DNA of 64,000 nucleotides from Nocardia colli (GTDB lineage: Bacteria > Actinomycetota > Actinomycetes > Mycobacteriales > Mycobacteriaceae), in the NCBI RefSeq assembly GCF_008704205.1, contig NZ_VXLC01000032.1:1-64000 (forward strand), read 5' to 3'. A model generated the notes under the pieces. The model did not search any database. It was not told the origin of the DNA and saw nothing but the letters and a program-made list of their open reading frames with translations. Shown here one piece after another: positions 42,834-50,496 of this stretch. A program made the translations under genes and the position numbers. Position 1 is the first letter of the stretch; every line of letters starts with the position of its first letter.

Positions 42834-43921
42834 GGTTGCGGGTCCTTCCGGGGTGGCACAGGGCGACGATCGAATCCCTGGTAGAAGCCGCCGTTTTCGG
42901 CATCGTGCAGGTGCAGGTCGTGCAGGATCCGCCACAGTGCGCCGGGGGTCAGGCGCTCCTCGCGGACCATGCCGGGGTAGGTCCGCTTGAGCACCTCCTG
43001 TGCCTTGGGCAGGTTGTAGAACGGAATCGCCGGTGCGACGTGGTGTGGGGTGTGCACCGAGATGTTGTGCGTGAGTAATCGCAGCGGTGCGGGGTAGACG
43101 AAGTCGGTTGTCATCAGCAGCTTGCCGGCGTTGCGGGTCCAGTGTCGTGCGTCGAGGAACGGCAGATCGCTGGCGCTGTGGTGCATGAGGGTGGTGGTGC
43201 TGAACCACAGATGCGTCGTCAGCAACGGGACGAGGAATCCGGCGACTAGACTCCACGGCCCGGCGATCAGCACGAGGGTGCTCAGATACAGCGCGCCGAG
43301 GATGAGTGTCACGGCGATCGAGTGCCGGACGTCTCGGCGCATGCTTGCTTTCGGGAAGAATCCTGGCCGGAAGCCGGACACATACCAGTACCGGATCGTG
43401 CCGCCCCAGAACGCCCACGTCCGGGTCCCCGCGTAGGTCAGTTTCCCGATCAGTGACAGCCGGTCGTACATCGCTGGTGGCAGCGGTCGCCAGTCCGTGT
43501 CGAGTTCAAGACTGTTGGTGTGCGCGTGATGCATGTTGTGCACATGACGCCACGCGTGGAAGGGATAGAGCAGTGGTAGCAAGGCGAGGCTGCCCACGAT
43601 TACGTTCAGGCGGCGGGACCGGGAGAACGAGCCGTGACCGCAGTCGTGTGCGATGCAGTGCAGCCCCCAACCACCCAGCCCAGCCAGCAACCAGAGCGGA
43701 ACATCGATGAGCCAGTACTGCGATAGCAATATTCCGGCGACCGAGCCGCCGTAGACGCCTGCACTGAGCAGGAATCCGAGAATCCCGCGTTCGACCCGTG
43801 GGGTGAAGTACTCCTTCGGAATCGAATCTGTCAGTCGCTCGCCTTCGATGCGGCGGGACTTCTCCAGGAATTCGGTCAGCGAGGCGTTGCGTTCGGGTGC
43901 GCTGGCCTCACTGCGATTCAC
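42830..43921 (-). CDS. Membrane fatty acid desaturase, delta-12/FAD2-like (possible acetylenase)
   Basis: 363 residues from the GTG at 43921. The three di-iron histidine boxes of the FAD2/DesA type are present: HDCGH at 92-96, HNMHH at 128-132 and HTPHH near residue 300, with long hydrophobic stretches between. Enzymes of this type place a second double bond, and related forms act as acetylenases or conjugases. Here it follows an ACP and a delta-9-type desaturase, so an ACP-bound acyl chain is the probable substrate (inference). It shares 14 bp with the ACP gene and overlaps the P450 start. Confidence 0.92.
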   Translation of the reverse strand: MNRSEASAPERNASLTEFLEKSRRIEGERLTDSIPKEYFTPRVERGILGFLLSAGVYGGSVAGILLSQYWLIDVPLWLLAGLGGWGLHCIAHDCGHGSFSRSRRLNVIVGSLALLPLLYPFHAWRHVHNMHHAHTNSLELDTDWRPLPPAMYDRLSLIGKLTYAGTRTWAFWGGTIRYWYVSGFRPGFFPKASMRRDVRHSIAVTLILGALYLSTLVLIAGPWSLVAGFLVPLLTTHLWFSTTTLMHHSASDLPFLDARHWTRNAGKLLMTTDFVYPAPLRLLTHNISVHTPHHVAPAIPFYNLPKAQEVLKRTYPGMVREERLTPGALWRILHDLHLHDAENGGFYQGFDRRPVPPRKDPQP

Positions 43922-44204
43922 TGCGTTCTCCCGTACTGATGAGATGGTCGACGAGCGCGTCGATCGAGTCGTGCTCGTACAGGATTGCGGGGGAGAGCCG
44001 GAGCTCGAGTAGCTTCTCCAGTCGGCCCGAGAGCTGGATTCCAGCGCGCGAATCCAGTCCGTAGGACTCGAAATCCTGGCTCGGATCTATCTGCGCGGGT
44101 GGGACCTCGAGCCGTTCGGCCAGCTGGTTCACCAGCCACTCGCGCAAGCGATCCACGGTCACGGGTCCATCCAGAGCACGGGTTCGGCGGCGGAACATGG
44201 TCAT
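43908..44204 (-). CDS. Acyl carrier protein
   Basis: 98 residues from the ATG at 44204, which overlaps the upstream stop as ATGA; a second ATG at 44198 is 9 bases from the AAGGAG box and may also be used. The phosphopantetheine attachment site is Ser52 in YGLDSRAGIQLSGRLE, with the four-helix ACP pattern around it and a basic N-terminal extension (FRRRTRALDG). GLDSRA rather than GxDSL is typical of stand-alone or PKS-type carriers loaded by fatty acyl-AMP ligases. With the ligase and two desaturases it forms an acyl-ACP processing cassette. Confidence 0.92.
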   Translation of the reverse strand: MTMFRRRTRALDGPVTVDRLREWLVNQLAERLEVPPAQIDPSQDFESYGLDSRAGIQLSGRLEKLLELRLSPAILYEHDSIDALVDHLISTGERSESQ

Positions 44205-45151
44205 GCACTCCTTGTCTCGGGCAGATTGTTCCCGCTCCGTCGTTTCGAGATCATCTCGGCGCTGGGTTCCCGCAACCCCCACACGAGATGTGCCTTCCCG
44301 AGCGCGGCGATCAACCAGCCGTTCAAATCGGGCTCCCACCAGCGAACGGCGTGTCGGAAGGAACGAGGAAACGCGTGATGGTTGTTCTGCAACCCTTCGC
44401 CGAAAGTCAGCACGGCAACCCACCAGAGATTCGTGCTGTGGTCGTCGTTGGCGAAGGGGCGGCGCCCGTACGCGTGGCAGATCGACGCGACACACCAGGA
44501 CGCCTGGTTGGCGGCGAAAATCCGGGCGAATCCGCCGAACACCAACCCGGTGAACGCAGACCAGGCAGTCTGACCGATCGCGAACCCGATGAGCGCCGGC
44601 AGCGCGAGTCCGGCCAGAACCCAATACGGGTAGAGGCGGTGATGGGCGACCAGCCGCCGGTCACGCAGGATGTCCGGGGCGAAAACCGACCATTTGGTCG
44701 ATTCTTCGCTGAGCATCCATGGCATATGGGCGTACCAAAGTCCATGCAATCGCCGCTTCCATCCAGCGCCGTGCAGGTTCGGTGAGTGCGGGTCGCCCTC
44801 GTGGTCGGCGAACCGGTGATGGCGGCGGTGGGTGGCTACCCAGAACAGCAACGGACCCTGCGCGGCCATCCCACCGGCCACCATCAGCACGTCCTCCAGC
44901 CATCGTGAGGTCTTGAACGACCGATGGGCCGCATACCGGTGCAGTCCGACCGTCGACCCGAACATGTGCACGCAGTACATCCCGGCGAACAGCGCGAGGT
45001 CGAGAATGGAGAACTGGCGAGTCACCAACAGGTAGACCGCAAGGACTGTGCCGAGCGTCGGCAAGACCATCGTGGTCAGCGTCGAAAACCGCTTCACCTT
45101 CAGGCTGTGTGGGTCGAGTCGAATGACGGCGCGGTCGAGAGTTGTAGTCAT
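44201..45151 (-). CDS. Membrane acyl desaturase, delta-9/stearoyl-CoA-desaturase type
   Basis: 316 residues from the ATG at 45151, which has CAGGAG 9 bases upstream. Histidine boxes: HRYAAH at 71-76, HRRHH at 108-112, and QNNHH at 255-259; the first His of the third box is Gln, a variant also seen in other bacterial members. Four membrane helices are visible. The family inserts the first cis double bond into acyl-CoA or acyl-ACP. The JamB-type desaturases that make terminal alkynes belong to this same fold, which makes the context with a ligase and ACP notable. Confidence 0.92.
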   Translation of the reverse strand: MTTTLDRAVIRLDPHSLKVKRFSTLTTMVLPTLGTVLAVYLLVTRQFSILDLALFAGMYCVHMFGSTVGLHRYAAHRSFKTSRWLEDVLMVAGGMAAQGPLLFWVATHRRHHRFADHEGDPHSPNLHGAGWKRRLHGLWYAHMPWMLSEESTKWSVFAPDILRDRRLVAHHRLYPYWVLAGLALPALIGFAIGQTAWSAFTGLVFGGFARIFAANQASWCVASICHAYGRRPFANDDHSTNLWWVAVLTFGEGLQNNHHAFPRSFRHAVRWWEPDLNGWLIAALGKAHLVWGLREPSAEMISKRRSGNNLPETRSA

Positions 45152-45186
45152 CGCTGGTTCTCCTGAGGTTCGTAGGTACAGCTGGT

Positions 45187-46773
45187 TCACGGCGTGACCT
45201 CCAGATAGCGGCGTCTGGCCTCGCCGCGGCGGAGCTTCCCGCTCGTCGTGGTCGGGATCCGTCCGAGCCCGGTGAAGCCGACCTCCCGCGGACGCACCCC
45301 GTGGCGCGCGGCGACGGCTGCCACTACCGCCCCGCGCAACCCGGGCACCCGGGCGGCCTCGGCGTCACCACCGAGGAATTCCGCCATGACGACGAGGTCC
45401 TCGCCGGCCGCGCCGGGCACCCCGAACGCGACCGATCGATAGATGAGGTCGTGACACCCGTTGACCGTGGCTTCGACGTCCTGCGGGTGCAGGTTCCGGC
45501 CGGCCACCACGATCACGCCGCTGATCCGGCCGGTCACGAACAACTCGCCGTCATGCAGGTACCCGAGATCGCCTGTGCGCAGGGCATCGCCGTGCGGACC
45601 GGCGCGAAACACCGACGCGGTCCGTCGCCGGTCGCCGAAGTATCCCGCCGCGACGTTGGGCCCGCGCACGCCGATCTCGCCGACCTCGCCCTCCGGACAC
45701 GACTGACCCGTGGCCGGGTCGGTGATGAGGACCTCGTGACCCGCGGCGGGCACGCCACAGCTCAGAACCCCGTCTTCCACTCGCAGCCGGTCTCCCGGTC
45801 GCCTGCCGGTGACGAACAGAGTGGCCTCGGCCAACCCGTAACACGGAATCAGGGCGTCCCGGGACAGCCCCCGACCAGCGAACCGTCTGCTGAAGTTGTC
45901 CAACAACCCCGGCAGGATCGGCTCGGATCCGCAGAACAGTTGTCGCAGGCTGGTCAGATCGAGACCTGCTCGCTCGTCGTCGGTGACCATCCGGCAGCAC
46001 AGGTCGAGCGCGAACGCGGGCGCGACCGTTATGGTCGCGTGAAATGCGCCTATGGCCTCGAGCCAGCGTGCCGGACGTTGCACGAAGTGCTCCGGGCTCA
46101 TCATCACCAGCGGCCAGCCGCCGTACAGTGCGAACACGATCGTTCCGATCAGCCCCATATCGTGGTACGGCGGCAACCAAGTCAGGCCCGTCCGGCCGGC
46201 CTCCACGCCGACGTGACAAGTCAGCGCCTCGCAGTTGCTCATCAGGTTTTCCTGCGTGAGCACAACACCTTTCGGGTCGCCGGTTGAACCCGACGTGTAC
46301 TGCAACAGGACCGGGTCGGCCGCGTGAAACGGCGGCTCCTCGACGGTGCAATGGGTGGTTACGGGCAGCACCGGCACACTGTCCGGAATCAGCCCGGACA
46401 AGGCTTTTCCGTCCGCCGCAACAATTACCGCTGCCGGGGAGCTGTCGCTCAGGACAGTGCTCAGGCGTTCGACGGCACGCCGACCGGCAAGCGGGAAAGT
46501 GGGCACGACCGTGACTCCGGCATGGATGAGCCCGAACAACCCGGCCACGTAGTCGAGACCAGGTGGCACGGCCAGTATCACCCGCGTCCCGGTCAAGCCG
46601 GCGGCCCGTGCCTGGCCGGAAACACCGAGCGCGCGATACCAGAGCTCACGGTAAGTGAAGGAGTTCTGCTGCTCGGCGGTGCCGTCGACCAAGAAACGGT
46701 AGGCGACATTATCCGGTGTCACCGTGGCGCGATATCGGAGTATGTCTATCAAGGTCGGGGTGTCGGAATACAC
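45187..46773 (-). CDS. Fatty acyl-AMP ligase (FAAL)
   Basis: 528 residues from the GTG at 46773. FAAL hallmarks: LLQYTSGSTGDPKGVVLTQENL, WLPPYHDMGLIGTIVFALYGG, CYGLAEATLFVTGRR, and GRISGVIVVAGRNLHPQDVE, ending with the catalytic Lys in TTTSGKLRRGEARRRYLE. FAALs adenylate free fatty acids and load them on an ACP, bypassing CoA. First gene of the minus operon; 35 bp separate it from the desaturase. The palindrome at 46847 lies 73 bp upstream. Confidence 0.93.
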   Translation of the reverse strand: MYSDTPTLIDILRYRATVTPDNVAYRFLVDGTAEQQNSFTYRELWYRALGVSGQARAAGLTGTRVILAVPPGLDYVAGLFGLIHAGVTVVPTFPLAGRRAVERLSTVLSDSSPAAVIVAADGKALSGLIPDSVPVLPVTTHCTVEEPPFHAADPVLLQYTSGSTGDPKGVVLTQENLMSNCEALTCHVGVEAGRTGLTWLPPYHDMGLIGTIVFALYGGWPLVMMSPEHFVQRPARWLEAIGAFHATITVAPAFALDLCCRMVTDDERAGLDLTSLRQLFCGSEPILPGLLDNFSRRFAGRGLSRDALIPCYGLAEATLFVTGRRPGDRLRVEDGVLSCGVPAAGHEVLITDPATGQSCPEGEVGEIGVRGPNVAAGYFGDRRRTASVFRAGPHGDALRTGDLGYLHDGELFVTGRISGVIVVAGRNLHPQDVEATVNGCHDLIYRSVAFGVPGAAGEDLVVMAEFLGGDAEAARVPGLRGAVVAAVAARHGVRPREVGFTGLGRIPTTTSGKLRRGEARRRYLEVTP

Positions 46774-46846
46774 GGCACTGTCATTCCTCTAACCAAGCAT
46801 CAAGTTGCGCATGACTATCGACCTAATCTAGGCCGGTTTCCGCAGG

Positions 46847-46862
46847 TTCTCATGGTTGGGAA
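46847..46862 (-). promoter_or_regulatory. Recurring palindrome in front of the FAAL operon
   Basis: The plus strand reads TTCTC-ATGGTT-GGGAA, one mismatch from TTCCC-N6-GGGAA. It lies 73 bp upstream of the FAAL GTG. On the minus strand TAGATT follows about 15-16 bases past the near half-site and may be the -10 element, so the palindrome would overlap the -35 region. Confidence 0.6.
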
Positions 46863-46900
46863 TGCCTGAATCGGCGCTCGGTCGGACGCAGTGCCCATGA

Positions 46901-47380
46901 TGCCGCGGTGAGGATTGTCATGATCGCCGGAATGATCACCTCGCCCCGGCCCTAGCCGGTGGTCAGGTGCGCCCGGCCGAGGCAGTGGACAACATCGACG
47001 GATGGCTGACGACTGTGGTTGCCCAGACCTGCCTGGACCTGTTGCGGTCGCGCCGATCACGTCAGGAGGACGCGGTCGGCGTCCGCCTGCTGGATCCGAT
47101 TGTCTCCGGCGGACATCCGCCGGTTCCCGAGGATGAGATCGGGCTGGCGGATTCGGTGGGCTCGGCGTTGCGGGTGGTCCTCGACCAGCTGGATCGGGAC
47201 ATTCCGCGGTGCCGCCGACACCGCCGCACAGGCACAACTATTCTGGTCAACGGCGCGGCCGGAGCGATCGTATCGGTTCACGGACGAACAACGGCCGTCA
47301 TGGGATTTGTTGTGATGCACGGAAGAATCGTAGAAATCGACATTCTCGCCGACCCATCGCGCATCCTCGTGGTCCCATGA
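46901..47380 (+). pseudogene. SigJ-like ECF sigma factor remnant with internal deletion
   Basis: The frame from about 46940 reads LAGGQVRPAEAVDNIDGWL, then TTVVAQTCLDLLRSRRSRQ, GVRLLDPIVSG, PVPEDEIGLADSVGSALRVV, matching the middle of SigJ-type ECF sigma factors. It then jumps at about 47208 directly to TTILVNGAAGAIVSVHGRTTAVMGFVVMHGRIVEIDILADPSRI, the tail of the C-terminal SnoaL-like domain. Region 2 at the front, region 4 and most of the SnoaL domain (more than 100 residues in intact homologues) are missing. There is no normal start. It cannot be a working sigma factor. Confidence 0.8.
47284..47330 (+). repeat. 47-bp direct repeat, left copy
   Basis: Lies in the sigma-factor remnant, encoding RTTAVMGFVVMHGRI. 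It matches 50097-50143 at 45 of 47 positions in the same orientation. The two copies bracket the prolyl oligopeptidase and small peptide genes. Confidence 0.85.
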
Positions 47381-47395
47381 GTGTGCCCTGTTCCC

Positions 47396-49633
47396 TCACT
47401 CACGCGGAATCCCACTACCGCTGCCGATGGAGGGCGGTTGAAGGCCGGTGTGTGCCGAAAGAAACGCGAGGGCATCGGAGTGCAGTTGGATCCACTGTGT
47501 CTTAGTTCGCAAGGCGTGACCTACTCCGTGTTCCACGCGCAGGAGGACGGGCGACTGCGAGGATGTTGCATGCTGGAGTGCTGCGGTGAATTTGCGGGCG
47601 TGCATGGAATCGGTGCGTGGATCCTGTGCTGGTGTGCTGACGAGCAGAGCCGGGTAAGGAATGCCTTTTCGGACCTGATGGTAGGGCGAGTAGGAGTAGA
47701 GGCACGCGAAATCTTCGGCATCGGCCGCAGTGCCGAACTCCCCGCAAAATTGGGACCCGAGGCCGAAATGTTCGTAACGAATCATATCTGCCAGGGGGCT
47801 CTCACAGCTCACTGCCGCATACAGTTCCGGATGTTGGACCGCGGCGACCGCGACCAACAGGCCACCGTTGGACATTCCGCGGATAGCGAGTTGCTGCGGG
47901 GTGGTCAGATTCCGATCGATCAACCAACGAGCGGCATCGCGGAAATCGGCGAAGACGCGAGGTTTACTGCGTCCGCGTCCGGCGATATGCCATGCACTGC
48001 CCGATTCGCCGCCGCCGCGGATACAAGCGACCGCATATATCCCCCCGGCACGAACCCACGCAAGAGCGATCGGCGAATACGCGGATGACATGGATGCGCC
48101 GAATCCGCCGTAGGCGGTCAGCAACGTCGGACGGGGACACCGCTGCTCGATATTGTGGCCGGAGATGAACATATTGATGGTGACACCGTCATCGGCCTGA
48201 AAGCTTACGCGTTGCGTGAGTGGAGGCCGCCCAGCGTCGCCTATATCGGCTTGCTGGTCGGCGCGGATCCGTCGAGTCGGAAATTTTTGCGGGTGCGGCG
48301 CTCGTGTGGGAGACGAGAATGGCCATGGTGACACGTGTCCGGTGCGGTAGTCGTAGCAATAGACTGACGGCGGCGTCGTGAAGTCGGTGTAGGTGAACCA
48401 CACCCGACTTCCGTCGCCGGGGTGCGTTGTGAGGCGAGAGATTGTTCCGGTTCCGGGTAGCGGGATCGCTTGCAGCTGGTGGCCATCGTGGCGGTCGTGC
48501 ACGGTAAGGGTATCTACACCCTGGCGGCATCGCTGTACCAAGAGTGCGGCATCCTCGTGCGGGGAACGACGTATCGCAACACATGCCCGCAGGGTCGAAT
48601 CGTCGAGCGCGGCATGTACTTCGAGCCACCGCATCGGCTGCGGCTGATCCGGATCGATCCGGCAGACACGACCTTGCGGCGCGTCCCGATTGGTGACCAC
48701 GAACAGGTCATCACACAATCCGAAGACTACAGACGATTGCCCGTCTTGGTCGGCACCGTCATGGATCAACCGTAGCGTCGGCTCACCTGGTTTGACGGCG
48801 CTGGACAGATCGCCAATATAAAGGGCGTTACGCGTAGAATCCGCTCCGGGCATTGCCGACAGCACCAGCCATCGACCACAGGGGCTGACGCGCACTGTAA
48901 GGGCGCACCCGGGCCATTCTTTGCCGAATATCTCGCGATCGCTATCCGTCGGCTCACCGACTCGATGGAGTCGTACTCGCTGGCTTCGTCTTCCAGCCGA
49001 CGCTTCCTGCGGATCGACACCGTCGGCAACATAGTAGAACGCCGTACTGTCAGACGTCCAGGCCAGCGGTGAGAACCGGGTGCGTGCCATCGTCTCATCG
49101 ATGAGGAGGCATGTGTCGGTCGCCACGACTGACAGTTGCGCCTGCTCGGTCGTCCCCATAGACACCTGGTATGCGACCATAGAGCCGTCCGGTGACGGAC
49201 GCCAGACGTCCAGCAACGTCTGACCCGTGGGATCCAGGGCAATCGGGTCGACCAAGATCCGTTGCTCGCCATCGGGTTCTATCACTGCTAGTACCGGCAA
49301 CTGCTGACTCGGAGACCGCATCGTGACGAATTGTCGATCGCCACGCCAAACCGGCGGCGATATCGCCGGTGCTACCTGAGTGCCTGCCGCAGCCAAATCC
49401 TCCAACTGGCGGTGAAACCAGTCACGTGAATACCAAGTGTCACGGTTGGCGGTCAGCAGCTCGTCCTGCTTCTGCATCCATTCGATACTGTCTTGGCTTT
49501 CCGCGTCTTCGAGCCAGCGATAGGGATCTGAAATCGGAATCCTGTTCAGCATTTCCACCGTATTGCTTCGGCGCGCCCAAGGATAGTTTCTGTCGGACAT
49601 CAAGACCGTGGTTCTTTCGGGAAAGCGGGTCAT
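47396..49633 (-). CDS. Prolyl oligopeptidase, S9A-like
   Basis: 745 residues, full length. The N-terminal RRSNTVEMLNRIPISDPYRWLED is the S9A opening; a seven-bladed propeller region follows, then the hydrolase domain with LTAYGGFGASMSSAYSP, the nucleophile in RGMSNGGLLVAV, Asp in TPAQDPRTDSMHARKF and His in EHGVGHAL. The enzyme cleaves after Pro in peptides of roughly 30 residues or shorter; without signal peptide it is cytosolic. The ATG at 49633 overlaps the stop of a six-codon reading frame (49630-49650) that has its own TGGAG, implying coupled translation; an ATG at 49600 is an alternative start. Downstream of a tiny peptide gene and hairpin. Confidence 0.9.
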   Translation of the reverse strand: MTRFPERTTVLMSDRNYPWARRSNTVEMLNRIPISDPYRWLEDAESQDSIEWMQKQDELLTANRDTWYSRDWFHRQLEDLAAAGTQVAPAISPPVWRGDRQFVTMRSPSQQLPVLAVIEPDGEQRILVDPIALDPTGQTLLDVWRPSPDGSMVAYQVSMGTTEQAQLSVVATDTCLLIDETMARTRFSPLAWTSDSTAFYYVADGVDPQEASAGRRSQRVRLHRVGEPTDSDREIFGKEWPGCALTVRVSPCGRWLVLSAMPGADSTRNALYIGDLSSAVKPGEPTLRLIHDGADQDGQSSVVFGLCDDLFVVTNRDAPQGRVCRIDPDQPQPMRWLEVHAALDDSTLRACVAIRRSPHEDAALLVQRCRQGVDTLTVHDRHDGHQLQAIPLPGTGTISRLTTHPGDGSRVWFTYTDFTTPPSVYCYDYRTGHVSPWPFSSPTRAPHPQKFPTRRIRADQQADIGDAGRPPLTQRVSFQADDGVTINMFISGHNIEQRCPRPTLLTAYGGFGASMSSAYSPIALAWVRAGGIYAVACIRGGGESGSAWHIAGRGRSKPRVFADFRDAARWLIDRNLTTPQQLAIRGMSNGGLLVAVAAVQHPELYAAVSCESPLADMIRYEHFGLGSQFCGEFGTAADAEDFACLYSYSPYHQVRKGIPYPALLVSTPAQDPRTDSMHARKFTAALQHATSSQSPVLLRVEHGVGHALRTKTQWIQLHSDALAFLSAHTGLQPPSIGSGSGIPRE

Positions 49634-49683
49634 ACCGCAAGAATGGCCATGGATAAGCTCCAGATTCCCGCTGTGGGCGAGAT

Positions 49684-49712
49684 GCTCCGGCGGGAAGGGT
49701 GCCCGCCGGAGC
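49684..49712 (-). terminator. Perfect 11-bp hairpin between the small peptide gene and the prolyl oligopeptidase gene
   Basis: The arms GCTCCGGCGGG (49684-49694) and CCCGCCGGAGC (49702-49712) are exact inverse complements around a 7-nt loop. It starts 6 bp after the peptide gene stop and 50 bp before the peptidase ATG. No T-run. It can act as partial terminator, mRNA stabiliser or attenuator, giving more peptide than enzyme. Confidence 0.75.
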
Positions 49713-49718
49713 GTTTAC

Positions 49719-49814
49719 TCAGTTAAAATCACCCGCGATCAGTTCCTCGCGCCAAGCATCGAGCCGGATCGCCTCATCGGTGATTGTGCAACATATTCCA
49801 GGCAGTGCATTCAT
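49719..49814 (-). CDS. 31-residue peptide, candidate precursor for the adjacent prolyl oligopeptidase
   Basis: ATG at 49814 with a strong AAGGAG box 8 bases upstream (49823-49828), 31 codons, TGA. The N-terminus is MNALPGICC; a Pro at position 5 is the only proline and Cys8-Cys9 are adjacent. The C-terminal half, TDEAIRLDAWREELIAGDF, is acidic and amphipathic, like a recognition helix. Position, size, hairpin and the following peptidase match the order of a ribosomal peptide precursor and its protease; fungal MSDIN precursors also use a Pro-ending leader, a short core and a helical follower cut by POPB. Alternatively it is a leader peptide that controls the peptidase by attenuation. No homologue is known to me. 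Confidence 0.62.
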   Translation of the reverse strand: MNALPGICCTITDEAIRLDAWREELIAGDFN

Positions 49815-49927
49815 GTCATTCTCTCCTTCGATCAGGTCGAACAAACTACGCTATTCGTCGCCATTGATGGCGCCGACTAGAGTTTGCCGAGCATACGCTT
49901 AAAGATTGAGACTTCGCCGATCTCGGA

Positions 49928-49943
49928 TTCCCAATATTGGGAA
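49928..49943 (-). promoter_or_regulatory. TTCCC-N6-GGGAA palindrome, exact
   Basis: Reads TTCCC-AATATT-GGGAA and is palindromic over all 16 bases. It lies 113 bp upstream of the peptide gene ATG on the minus strand, within the segment bracketed by the 47-bp repeats. Confidence 0.6.
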
Positions 49944-50096
49944 CTGTGTGGCGCGCACAGAAGAGTCGACAGGGGTGAGATTCGACCGCGGATGCGTATG
50001 CCTGCGAACAGCTTGCGGTACTGAGATGGGCCATCTCGGCGCGACTACCTATGGGGCAGAGGACATGGATCGACGACGCTCGAGAACCAGTCGACG

Positions 50097-50143
50097 ACGA
50101 ACAACAGCCGTCATGGGATTTGTTGTGATACACGGAAGAATCG
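50097..50143 (+). repeat. 47-bp direct repeat, right copy (second sigma-factor tail)
   Basis: Encodes RTTAVMGFVVIHGRI and continues IAEVDGLADR, again the end of a SigJ-type SnoaL domain. It differs from 47284-47330 at two positions. Sequence before it (49906-50090) shows no sigma-factor similarity, so only the tail is present. Confidence 0.85.
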
Positions 50144-50184
50144 CCGAAGTGGACGGCCTTGCCGATCGTCTATCACCGGTGGAA

Positions 50185-50480
50185 TCGGCGTCAGGTGCTC
50201 TCACGTGCTCTGACATCTTTACGTCGACTGAGCGCACCGCCACTCCGGCATCGGGGACGTGCCCTGGTCGAGGGTATTACGGGCCTTGCCAGGAACAACG
50301 GTGCTAGGCACCTCTGGCTGGAACGCAGAACACCGATATCAGAGCCGTGCGGACATACGAGGCGATGGGCTTCGAACTGTCGGGCCAGACCGAACATTGT
50401 ACGACGGCGACGTTCACACGAGATCGCGTTGTATATGGCCAAATCGCTGTTGACATCCACTTGTCCGACGTCGGCGTGAC
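50185..50480 (+). pseudogene. GNAT acetyltransferase remnant with one-base frameshift
   Basis: One frame reads LRHRGRALVEGITGLARNNGARHLWLE, the acetyl-CoA-binding helix and strand of a GNAT, up to about 50320. After that the frame shifts and continues TQNTDIRAVRTYEAMGFELSG, the typical C-terminal GNAT motif. Loss of one base in CTG-GAA-CGC (expected GAA-ACG-C) explains the break. The N-terminal half of the domain is absent. Not functional. Confidence 0.72.
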
Positions 50481-50496
50481 TTGTGGTGGCCACAGG

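Noticed and set aside
42834..43418. N-terminal extension of the second P450 by about 195 residues
   Set aside because: It runs out of frame through the desaturase gene; the GTG at 42833 gives a normal P450 length.
41604..46773. Firm assignment of the FAAL operon as a terminal-alkyne pathway
   Set aside because: The third His box of the delta-9-type desaturase is QNNHH and no experimental link exists; stated only as a possibility.
46773..49814. Peptide and peptidase as part of the FAAL/terpene cluster (a lipidated peptide)
   Set aside because: Same strand and a shared palindrome type, but a dead sigma gene and repeat boundary lie between; evidence too weak for a finding.
49906..50307. 133-codon plus-strand reading frame as a real gene
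   Set aside because: Only about 25 codons match a sigma-factor tail; the rest has no similarity, ribosome site or codon pattern.
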